64,000 nt of DNA, taken from the NCBI GenBank assembly GCA_949316495.1, contig OX439006.1:52166369-52230368 (forward strand), read 5' to 3'. Made by a program: the position numbers and the translations under genes. Positions 24,848-64,000 of the stretch are shown here, one piece after another. Source of the stretch: Amphiduros pacificus. Taxonomy: Eukaryota; Annelida; Polychaeta; Phyllodocida; Hesionidae. Under the pieces are notes generated by a model. The model was not told the origin of the DNA. It did not search any database and saw only the letters and a list, made by a program, of their open reading frames with translations. How positions within the stretch are numbered: position 1 is the stretch's first letter; each line of letters starts with the position of its first letter.

Positions 24848-25664
24848 TTCATGTTAGATATGTCTGTTTTTAAAAATGAATCTAAATCATTATTTGTTTT
24901 AAGAAATCTTGATTTGTAAGCATTAAATCTTATATATAGTGGGGACAGGTGGGAATGAGGTGAAGGTCAGGCATACAGTGCATTTTCCAAGGCCACATAA
25001 TGCTTGTATATAATATATAAGGCCTGGTAAACACTGGTTTTTGTAATTTTTTTTGCTTGATAAATATTTTGTGCTTTATGTATCTAAGTTTGTAATATAA
25101 TTATACCAATGACCCACATTTAAGTCGAAAATGGGTGAATCCAATGTATTTACACAGAGACTTATTAGTTTCATGTTATTTTAGATAGACCATAAAAATA
25201 TAAAAATATTTAAATAATACTTCACATATGCAATTACATTGGTTTTGTGATGAATGAAAATGTTCATGTGTGATGAATTTTAAAAATTCAATTTACATAT
25301 AAAGTTGCAGATCTATCAATAGTTCATTATTCCACATTGTCACAGTAGCTGTCTTCAAGTAACATTTTATGTATATATTGTTACCAAAATTTATTTTTTT
25401 TCATGCCGTTTCCAGAGCTGATAAATTGAGATGCCATAAATTTTTCAATTTAAATGAAAAGTGTAGCATCCAGGTGATTTGTCTACACAACATGGCTAAA
25501 ACCGATATAAATATTTTTCGCTGTTTAAACTGGTATATTAGTATCATACGATCTTCATTATTAGGAAATGTTCAGCAATAACCTCTCAGTAGGTTTTGTG
25601 TGGTTAAGGTGGACATTTCATGACTATATCCCACAACCAAATCAATGTGTGGGCACCTTACACA

Positions 25665-26106
25665 GGGTCCTACCAGACCAAGGTCCATCTGTAGGCTGGG
25701 TTTTTGGCAAGGTCCTACCAGACCAAGGTCCTCCTGCAGGTTGGGTGTTTGGCAAGGTCCGACCAGACCAAGGTCCCCCTGTAGGCTGGGTTTTTTGGCA
25801 AGGTCCTACCAGACCAAGATCCCCCTGTAGGCTGGGTTTTTGGCAAGGTCCTACCAGACCAAGGTCCTCCTGCAGGTTGTGTTTTTGGCAAGATCCTACC
25901 AGACCAAGGTCCCCCTGCAGGCTGGGTGTTTGGCAAGGTCCGACCAGACCAAGGTCCCCCTGTAGGCTGGGTTTTTTGGCAAGGTCCTACCAGACCAAGG
26001 TCCCCCTGTAGGCTGGGTTTTTGGCAAGGTCCTACCAGACCAAGGTCCCCCTGTAGGCTGAGTTTTTGGCAAGGTCCCCCTTCAGGCTGGGTGTTTGGCA
26101 AGGTCG
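25665..26106. repeat. 45-46-bp tandem repeat, about 9.5 copies
   Basis: The unit contains GACCAAGGTCCCCCTGTAGG and TTTTTGGCAAGGTCCTACCA. Copies differ by one T in the T run, which shifts frame between units. The resulting mosaic open frames on both strands are repeat artefacts. Confidence 0.9.
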
Positions 26107-26718
26107 CACACCTGGAGCAGTGGGGAGTTGACCTCTCTCTGCCAGGTGTTTTGTGATGGAGGGTGCACACCTCGTTAGGGAAGCCTCCCCAGCCTTGGAC
26201 TGTGTATGTATCAGGTGACCAGGATATAAGCTTTATGTGCATGATTTGAGGAAATATGATGAGAGATTTGCTCAAGTGCGTCCGAAAGAGACTCCTGCGC
26301 AAATGAATTTCTATGTGCGATTTATTACATGTTATCATGTAATTGTTTAATACAAAATGTTATCGTTTAAATTTTGACAATATTTGCTGCAATTTTTTAA
26401 AATATAATGCCAAAATTGTGGGAGAATAGTGAATAGTTTGTAGTGATGTAGATGCTGGGTGTCGTGAACTCGAGACATGACAGTGGGTTTGAGTGATAAT
26501 GAAAGCTTGCTACTTGCCTGGTACATCGTGTTAATGTTTGAGACCAAAAAAGGAAAAATTTCTTGAAACTTTCACCAAAGTTATGTTATTTTAGCCAGCA
26601 GAAATGTTCATGATTTTTGCAATCTAACGTACATTAGCAAAAATAAAATGACATGAATATAAAATATTGTTAGTTATTATTAGTATTTATAATTCACAGT
26701 CATTAGGCCTGTACCAAT

Positions 26719-26786
26719 AGACAAACACTAATAGACAAACACTAATAGTCAAACACTAATAGACAAACACTAATAGTCCAACACTG
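26719..26786. repeat. 14-bp tandem repeat, about 5 copies
   Basis: GACAAACACTAATA repeated with GTCAAAC variants. Confidence 0.85.
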
Positions 26787-28531
26787 GAGTCATCATTTTG
26801 TGTGCACATGACCGCCTAATATGGCTGCCAAATTTAACTAATAAAAAGATACTAATGTTACAATACATTCAAAATATTTTTAAAAAATCAAAAGTATATT
26901 TAAATTATAAAAAAATATAAATGATTTTGATAATTTGTGAAAAACAGTTTTGATGCTTCATAGGAAAAAATGTTTTGAGAGTTGATAAAATCGTTTTGAA
27001 CAGTACAGAATTATTTCTTTTTCAAAGAAGTCGTTCTTGCTAGAATTGCTGACTCTAATATGTGGTTTGAGGAGCATTTTCTGGCATTCTGTCCATCCAA
27101 CTCGATCTTGGAAACTACTACCGGTAAGTGGATATGTGTGGGCAAGATGTGTTACTGTCAGGAGATAAATCCAATCTGTTTTTGTCAACAAGGCTCAGAT
27201 TACTGCTAATTCAATTATTTAAAGATTTTTAAAAATATAAAATTGCAAATAGTGAATTATTTCTTCCTCTGTGATGATCCAAGTATTGTGTATTTGATCC
27301 TGGCCATGCTGAGATTGCAATCATGGTGTAATTATATGAGCTGAGGATATCAAGGACTTGTGACATGACAATTAATTCAGTGAGGCAGCACTATATCGTC
27401 CTTAAATTCAAGTTCAAAACTTCTGTAGAAATGCAATGCTATAGTGTGCACAGTGCCCTTAACTTACTAAAGCTAAACTGACTGTTGAACTACAAAGCAT
27501 GGAAAATACTTAACCATCATTTACAAGGCAATTTGAATAGATAGCTCAAAGGGCTTTGGTCAACATTTTTCTTTCAGTAACAAGATTGTTAATGTTATTT
27601 CATTATTTTTAAGTCCACAAATGCAGTTTCCACCTCCTTCCCTACAGCCAACATTTTTTTCTCATATCTGCAGATCTTACTGAACATTCTTAGATACATG
27701 TATTGCTAGGAAATGTCCATCATTTCTTTTGGAGAATAGTTTGTTACTCTGCCAAAGTGACCTATTTTGCAGGGACTTGCCTATTTTTATTTTATTTTTT
27801 TTTATTAACAGGACAGTCCCACTTTTTCTGAACAAGTGTCTGCTTACTGAATTATTAAAACCTGTAACCATGGTTATTCAATATGCTCAACTTAGTGCCG
27901 GGGCAAAACGTTTTTGATCAAGCAATCAGACATCATGGACTGAAATGGTCAAACCCTACAGAAATCTTAACAAAATGACATGAAGCAGGTTAGATACTGG
28001 CCAGATGGTTCACTTCTACAGCTGGTTTATAGGCATTGGTCGATAGTGTCCTCTGGTGGTAGACTTATGGAAACCCCAATATGGTTAAAATGGCTTTTGT
28101 CTAGTAATCTGCAGAACTAATTTGCTTGTCTTTTTTTTTCATCACACTATCATTGGACAGGACAAAAATTGTATTTTGGAGCATACATTTACTGGATTTT
28201 AAAATAGTACCAAAATGAGGACGTTTGATTTAAATTCATTCAGAAATGGATTTGGGAAATCTATTACTCTAATGTAGAACCGCTCACAAGGTACCAATTG
28301 TATGCTTTTTAGCCGAGCACAACACCGCTTATGGCAGATGGAAATCTTCAATCTTTAAAAACAAATGGTCAGAGATTTTGGCTACAAAAAGATTTTTCAA
28401 GGGACCAATTCTATCCATTAGGCTCCAGATTATTTTGTTCGATCTGATATACATGCTGAACTGGGACACAAATTTGTGTCAATTGATCTAACAATTATAC
28501 AACAAAGTCTTCATTTGCTTTTGTAAAACTA

Positions 28532-28537
28532 TTTATT
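28532..28537 (-). terminator. RPL30: RPL30 polyadenylation signal candidate
   Basis: AATAAA on - lies 20 bases past the RPL30 stop codon. The very short 3' UTR is typical of ribosomal protein genes. Confidence 0.65.
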
Positions 28538-28557
28538 CAGTTTAATGTACAATAGTT

Positions 28558-31272
<2,715 letters not shown>

Positions 31273-31282
31273 CTTCTTGATT

Positions 31283-31399
31283 CTACAAAATAAAACATTC
31301 GGGGTTTCAGTTCGGTTAAAGAGAATGACAATTTGGATAATAATAATGGGAAAATTGTGAATAAAATCAGATTGTATCGGGACTGAATTTTTCACGCAC
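31283..31399 (-). other. RPL30: RPL30 intron 1
   Basis: A short intron between the TOP leader exon and the ATG exon, bordered by GTGCGTG and TTTTGTAG on -. Confidence 0.65.
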
Positions 31400-31429
31400 C
31401 TGCCTCGTCCGCGATCACGTTGAAAAGAG
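31400..31429 (-). promoter_or_regulatory. RPL30: RPL30 non-coding first exon with 5' TOP motif
   Basis: On - the pyrimidine run CTCTTTTC starts at 31429 and is followed by a short leader that ends in CAG before GTGCGTG (donor). The next acceptor, TTTTGTAG, opens the ATG exon at 31282. A C-started oligopyrimidine leader in a non-coding first exon is the standard arrangement for ribosomal protein mRNAs under mTOR/LARP1 translational control. The start base is inferred from the motif. Confidence 0.7.
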
Positions 31430-31453
31430 GGCAAATAGGCAATTCTCGTTTAC

Positions 31454-31463
31454 CACTTCCGCC
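31454..31463. promoter_or_regulatory. ETS/GABP-like site in the shared RPL30/WDR35 promoter
   Basis: CACTTCCGCC (GGCGGAAGTG on -) lies 25-35 bases upstream of the inferred RPL30 TOP start. GGAAGT cores are common in ribosomal protein and bidirectional promoters. Motif match only. Confidence 0.4.
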
Positions 31464-31644
31464 AGAGGCGCTCAATTCGGGACACTATTCCACATGTAAA
31501 TTGTCACTGTGAGGAGTGTGCAGGCTGCCTGAACGCACCAGGCAGCGGGGTGCATGTGTATTTTGTGGAGGAGCTTTCGAAAGCCAAGTTATGGAGTGTC
31601 GTATGGATACGCGATTTCACGAGACTTTTCAACATAGTTTCATT

Positions 31645-31662
31645 ATGGCCACCAAGAAGTGA
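31645..31662 (+). other. possible upstream ORF in WDR35 leader (MATKK)
   Basis: ATGGCC… ends at TGA after five codons. A second upstream ATG at 31701 runs 18 codons to a TGA at 31752, overlapping the main start out of frame. Both matter only if transcription starts upstream of them, which is not shown. Confidence 0.35.
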
Positions 31663-31738
31663 AAAGGAGTGTATTTACAATCCACTGAACATCATTTTTC
31701 ATGACATTTAACATAGTTAAGAGCTTCAAAGATAAAAG

Positions 31739-59643
<27,905 letters not shown>

Positions 59644-59857
59644 TAACCGCTCTATTTCATGGAGTCGTCATGATTTTTTACAATTTTGCATTCCATTAAG
59701 CTTTATAAAATTGAGGAGAGAAGCCCTCATAAAGGGGATTTGTATCCTTAAAGTTTTTTGGTCAATTTATGGATTTTCACACTATTAGGATGTTATTCCA
59801 CAATTGTTAACTGTACTTTTGTCAGTAGATTATACCTTTGTTTTAACTTTTGGATCA

Positions 59858-59863
59858 AATAAA
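59858..59863 (+). terminator. WDR35: WDR35 polyadenylation signal candidate
   Basis: AATAAA 215 bases after the WDR35 stop codon. Confidence 0.55.
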
Positions 59864-61634
59864 TGGCAATGTACTAGAAATGGGAAGATTATGCAGGTTT
59901 GCACCAATTTGGAAGAAATGGAATTATATGTGATAAAGGCAACAATAAGAAATCAACAATTAAAGTGAAATATCTAGAATTACAAGAGAAATAAATACAT
60001 CATGATTGATAATTCTATTTTTCCATGTAAGATATTATATATCAGATTTTTTGTCACAGAACAAGCTGTATATTTTTCCTTCACTGTGAAGCTTATGTTA
60101 ATACTACCTGAGAGCAATGTGACTAATTTATTATTGCTCTCCGTTACTACACACTGCACACTGCTGGTTGATTTGCTTTCTGGTAGAGTTTGGTGATAAT
60201 GTACAAGCCATGAAAGTTAAAAAGATAAGGATAGGAAAAAAAATAAACATCTTGTTTCAGTCTTTTCGTGTTTTTGCATCACTGGCCTCAAATGAGTTAT
60301 TCACGACAGAATTCTCTCAAAAAAGGCACAAACCATAAGAGCACAGCTTTTGTATATCATATAATATATAATAGCACACAAACTCTTATGGCAGAACGAC
60401 CAAGTTTCCATACTTCATCATCAGCATAAAGTGATCGTCGCACAAGTTGGCAACACTGTCTGTAGCTTGTAATGATGTTATCAAATAAACTAAATATTCA
60501 AATATAAAGCAGCATTTTGTTATTATTGTTTAATTTGTGCAAGTATGTGAGATAAGTTAAAATGTTAAGACTAATGATAAATGCATAGATCTATAAATAG
60601 CAACTTTGAGTCATTTAAAAAAAAAATTGTATGCAATTTCCTTTTTAAAAATGATATTTATATTTCTCCATCCCCTAAATATCAAATGGCCTGGCTGTAA
60701 ATCTTGCCAAATGTCGTCTGCTGAGCAGATTTGCGAACTGCTAAAAGGAAATGTGCATGGTTGGGAGCGCCACCATTTCATTTATGTAAATCTACGTGAA
60801 AGTACAAATCAAATGCATCACAGAATGACGTACACAGAAATCTCTGATGTATACACACCAGCCCTCGTCGTCTCTGATCACTATGTATGCAATATGTTAC
60901 AATATAGTCTATATTATCTGATGTATACGCACCAGCCCTCGTCGTCTCTGATCACTATGTATGCAATTTGTTACAATATAGTCTATATTATCTGATGTAT
61001 ACACACCAGCCCTCGTCGTCTCTGATCACTATGTATGCAATTTGTTACAATATAGTCTATATTATCTGACGTATACACACCAGCCCTCGTCATCTCTGAT
61101 CACTACATGTATGTATGCAATTTGTTACAATATAGTCTATATTATCTGATGTATACGCACCAGCCCTCGTCATCTCTGATCACTATGTATGCAATTTGTT
61201 ACAATATAGTCTATATTATCTGACATGTTTATTATTGCTCTGAGAGTTGTTAACAAGTTGTCTTAACAATATGTAACAAAGTAGTCATGTGGCATCTATA
61301 TCCCACTAACAAACAAAAATAGATGGCACCCATTTTCCCATGTGTTTGGCTGGGACAGTAGAAAGCTGGTAACTCGGGCCATATACATTATATACATAAT
61401 ATCCAAAATTGAGGGTCCAACTCCCCTAATTTTTAGTGTTCTGTTGGCCTGTATGAAAAATTTGGTACTTTATAACTGGATCAAACAAACTGCTACTGAC
61501 ACAAAATAAACACTTTATAATCATTTAATTTTTTGTGGTCTGATATATTTTTATTATGACCATTCAATTTGTTTTGTTGTTAAATTCATATTTGATAAAA
61601 AATACCTTTGAAAATGTTTGTATAAAATATATAT
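59864..61634. other. convergent spacer between WDR35 and the esterase gene
   Basis: No gene recognised. Holds the 74-bp tandem repeat at 60844 and AT-rich flank. Confidence 0.65.
60844..61226. repeat. 74-bp tandem repeat, 5 copies
   Basis: The unit includes CTGATGTATACACACCAGCC and TTACAATATAGTCTATATTA. Starts at 60844, 60918, 60992, 61066 and 61146; the fourth unit carries a 6-base insertion. Confidence 0.9.
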
Positions 61635-61640
61635 TTTATT
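61635..61640 (-). terminator. esterase gene polyadenylation signal candidate
   Basis: AATAAA on -, about 285 bases past the stop codon. Other A/T-rich candidates exist nearby. Confidence 0.35.
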
Positions 61641-61923
61641 TTATGTACATTACAATAAAAATTGTTGACACATTGTCAAGATGAGCAACAAGTGTAGACT
61701 TTCACTCAATACATTGTTAGTTTTAAAATTTGGCATCTTCCGTTTGTTATGATTTTAACAGTCATTTTGCAAATTTTACTTATAAGTCCTGTGACAAAGC
61801 ATTTTTTTTATAAAATATTGCTCTATGATATCCATGATGCAAATAATTACACGATGAGAGTAAATGACTTGAAGATGATGAAAATTAATTGATGTCATTC
61901 AAGTTATGTTGCACTGAGTTATT

Positions 61924-64000
61924 TTAGTAATCCATTTTCGGACTCCTACGTCGTCTCCACAGGGTAATTCCGAGTGCTCCAATGACAAATATAATGATGA
62001 GAGATGCAGACATCATAGCCCATGTTGCAATTTGATATTCCACAAGGGGGCGTGGTGTCGGACCTGGTGTTGTTGTGACTGAAAAAAAAATCAGATATTT
62101 GACAATTTTTACCATCTAACTCTTGCCATTCATCATGAACTTTTTTCATGCATTTTAGGAGGTCCTTTTGTGAGATAGAGGAGCGATGCTTATAGTCATA
62201 TTAATAAAAATCAAAGCTTTTTTGTGAAAACACTCTTCCCTTTGGCTTACAAGCTTTGTATGGTCATGTTCTGATACTTCTTCTGCTAAAAAAAGAAATA
62301 TCTGCACTTTGCTACCTTAACTAAAACCCCCTCACCCAAAATATTTTTTTGTAATTGAAAAAAGTAAAGAAAAGAAATCTTTCTTACATAAAGCTCCCAT
62401 GACAGAGATTTGAAATAAGAATCCTTCATACTACACCTTATTATAATTTCACCCATTTAAAAAAAAAAAAAGGAAAAAAAAAAAAAATTATTTCACCCAT
62501 ATTTTTTTTAAAACATACTGAAATATTTCACTGATGAACACAGTGATAACAAATCAAGTTAAATTTTCAGCACCTCAAATATAAATAAAGATACTAACTT
62601 GGCCAGAGCACAGATATCTGGGGGTAATATTCTCTCCAGAATGCATAATGGTTTTGTCTAAAGTTGATGTCCATGTAACTGAACTCGGAGATGAACAAAT
62701 AGCTCAGATTCTTCAGACTGTACGGATACCAAGAGATGTTCCTCGTCCAGTCAATTGTCGGGGTTCTGACACATAAAAGAAAACATTTTTATCATATTTT
62801 CGGGATAATATATTACATGTTCTGCTTCTGTAACACGCTCTAAGTGTATGATCATTTTTTAAACTTTATATGGTAACTACCGTAAATTCTCGTATATAGG
62901 ACTTTTTTTAAGCTTGAATGGTAGCAGAGCCCATATCTCAAGAAAAACCAACTGGTCTTATATTCAGAAATTGGTCTTTTCAAACAAAATAACCTCAATT
63001 TTGGGGGGTTGTCTTATACACGAGTAAATACGGTATATAAGTAACTGAAAGCTTAGCTTTGTATGGATATCATGTACAGCTCTTCATCTAACTTATCTAT
63101 TTTTTATTTATTTTTTTCAAATAGAATTAAAGAATTAATTTAATGTTTGCATATTACAAATAATAACATAAAGAAACCATGGCCTTAAGAAATTTATTGA
63201 TCATATATCATAAGGTAAAGAAAATTAAAGTTATTGGTTTGGGTAATGAATTGTAGGAGCCTCTTTCACAGAGTTTCATAACTCTACATCATAATCATGA
63301 CAATATCCACATGCTTACCCATATCTGCTAAAGTTTGTCCACATGTCCTGCACAAATACAGAAATGTTTTTGTCAAGATAATCATAATCCCATTGTTCTG
63401 GGACAATGCCAGTTATGTTGCCTAGGGTAGCATTGAAGAAGGGATAACCAAATAGGTACTCTACATCTTTGCTATGCGGAACCCCTGGAAAAAAGAAAAA
63501 TACATTAAAACTTTAACCGTGGGAAGGGAGGCCTGGGATACGTTTGCCCAGGCCATGCCAGCAGCTTTCAGCCTTGAACCATTTACTTATGTGGAGAATG
63601 TCTCTATAGTTTTAAGCAATTGAAATAAATGACTATGTTTTATCACTTTAACATCCATTACATATTAGACCCTTAACACAGACATTTTGAGGCATTTCTC
63701 CACTCTATCTTTACAGCTTGGCTACCAGTATAAATTTTATCATTTTTTGTGTACAGATTTCATCTTTTTATGTACAGATTTCACTTTTGGTTTACAGATT
63801 TCACTTTTGGTTTACAGATTTCACTTTTTGTGTACAGATTTCACTTTTTGTGTATAGTATCTGCCGTCATATAATGGAGACTCACCCATCCAGTACGGAA
63901 GCACCTCGTAATCAGAACGATGATTGAAGACATACATGTAGACTGGCGGGGGAGGATTCAAACCGGAGTAGTCCACGTCAGCGTGGTACTTGAGCAATGC
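61924..64000 (-). CDS. Type-B carboxylesterase / cholinesterase-like protein with C-terminal membrane anchor, 3' end only
   Basis: Exons on -, in gene order: 64000-63886 (open at the window edge), 63484-63319, 62765-62599 and 62078-61924 (stop TAA). 200 residues, all junctions in frame. Reads PPPPVYMYVFNHRSDYE, then WMGVPHSKDVEYLFGYPFFN, then WTNFSRYGTPTIDW. This is the C-terminal third of the alpha/beta-hydrolase family that includes acetylcholinesterase, carboxylesterases and neuroligins. The H of GVPHSKD aligns with the catalytic His of cholinesterases (GVIHGYE in Torpedo AChE), so activity is plausible. After a TTTPGPTPRP linker comes a transmembrane helix (ATWAMMSASLIIIFVIGALG) and a basic RRRR tail, i.e. 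type I anchoring. Several N-glycosylation sequons are present. The Ser and acidic residues lie outside the window, so enzyme against adhesion protein cannot be settled. Confidence 0.88.
62878..63035. mobile_element. TA-type terminal-inverted-repeat MITE, copy 4
   Basis: TACCGTAAATTCTCGTATATA at the left (one end decayed) and ACACGAGTAAATACGGTA at the right, 158 bases, in an esterase intron. The interior matches the AACCTCAATTTTGGGG segment of the other copies. Confidence 0.72.
63746..63859. repeat. 20-bp tandem repeat, about 5 copies
   Basis: ACAGATTTCACTTTT followed by GGTTT or TGTGT, spacing 20-21 bases, in the esterase intron between the last two upstream exons. Confidence 0.85.

Larger units (their letters stand above)
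24848..28531. other. convergent spacer between TPD52-like gene and RPL30
   Basis: Holds the TPD52-like 3' flank, a 45-46-bp tandem array, a 14-bp array near 26719, and otherwise AT-rich sequence with no supported gene. Confidence 0.65.
31430..31738. promoter_or_regulatory. head-to-head RPL30/WDR35 intergenic promoter region
   Basis: About 310 bases separate the inferred RPL30 TOP start (-) from the WDR35 initiation codon (+). The RPL30 side is GC-richer, with the GGCGGAAGTG site and no TATA box. The WDR35 start site is not visible; its 5' UTR must lie here or start further back. Confidence 0.6.

Noticed and set aside
25568-26338. Proline/glycine-rich frames (GWVFGKVRPDQGPP type)
   Set aside because: Frames of the 45-46-bp array; unit length varies by one base, which breaks any single frame.
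61946-62149. 67-aa - strand frame overlapping the esterase last exon
   Set aside because: Out of frame with the exon that encodes the transmembrane segment and stop; a shadow frame.

Overview
The window is AT-rich, intron-rich animal DNA and looks like a marine lophotrochozoan, most likely a mollusc. I infer this from three things: invertebrate-type WDR35, RPL30 and TPD52 proteins, long introns packed with tandem repeats, and dispersed repeats with a (TTA)n 3' tail next to a GCGCTATACAAATTTT motif. The species cannot be named from the sequence alone. No bacterial, viral, CRISPR or operon-like content is visible.

Four genes account for the recognisable coding sequence. (1) A TPD52/TPD54 (tumor protein D52) family gene on + runs from before 3141 to 24685. 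Seven coding exons are visible, including a 60-nt cassette exon and a 36-nt microexon; the N-terminal exon was not found. (2) RPL30 lies on - at 31429..28558, complete, with a non-coding first exon that starts with a 5' TOP motif. (3) WDR35/IFT121 lies on + at 31739..59643. All 30 coding exons could be placed, every junction keeps frame, and the protein is 1179 aa. (4) The 3' end of a membrane-anchored type-B carboxylesterase/cholinesterase-like gene lies on - at 64000..61924.

Layout: 1-3140 holds a 1.8-kb minisatellite and no exon I could identify. From 3141 to 24.7 kb are TPD52 exons separated by large introns with MITEs, a tRNA-derived SINE fragment and minisatellites. From 24.7 to 28.5 kb is the convergent TPD52/RPL30 spacer with a 45-bp tandem array. 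RPL30 and WDR35 are head to head, with about 310 bp between the RPL30 TOP start and the WDR35 ATG. WDR35 then fills 31.7-59.6 kb, followed by a convergent spacer and the esterase.

The most unusual feature is the repeat biology of the WDR35 introns. Three tandem arrays (introns 16, 19 and 22) are built from copies of the neighbouring exon-intron junction. Intron 16 carries about 38 copies of the exon-16 3' edge plus its splice donor. Intron 22 carries 19 copies of the exon-23 acceptor plus about 43 coding bases, each followed by a donor-like GTATGT. Intron 19 carries four copies of a 67-bp unit ending in the exon-20 acceptor. Intron 26 adds a 5.2-kb 20-bp satellite-like array with higher-order structure. 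Several families of small inverted-repeat elements (MITEs) are dispersed across both large genes.
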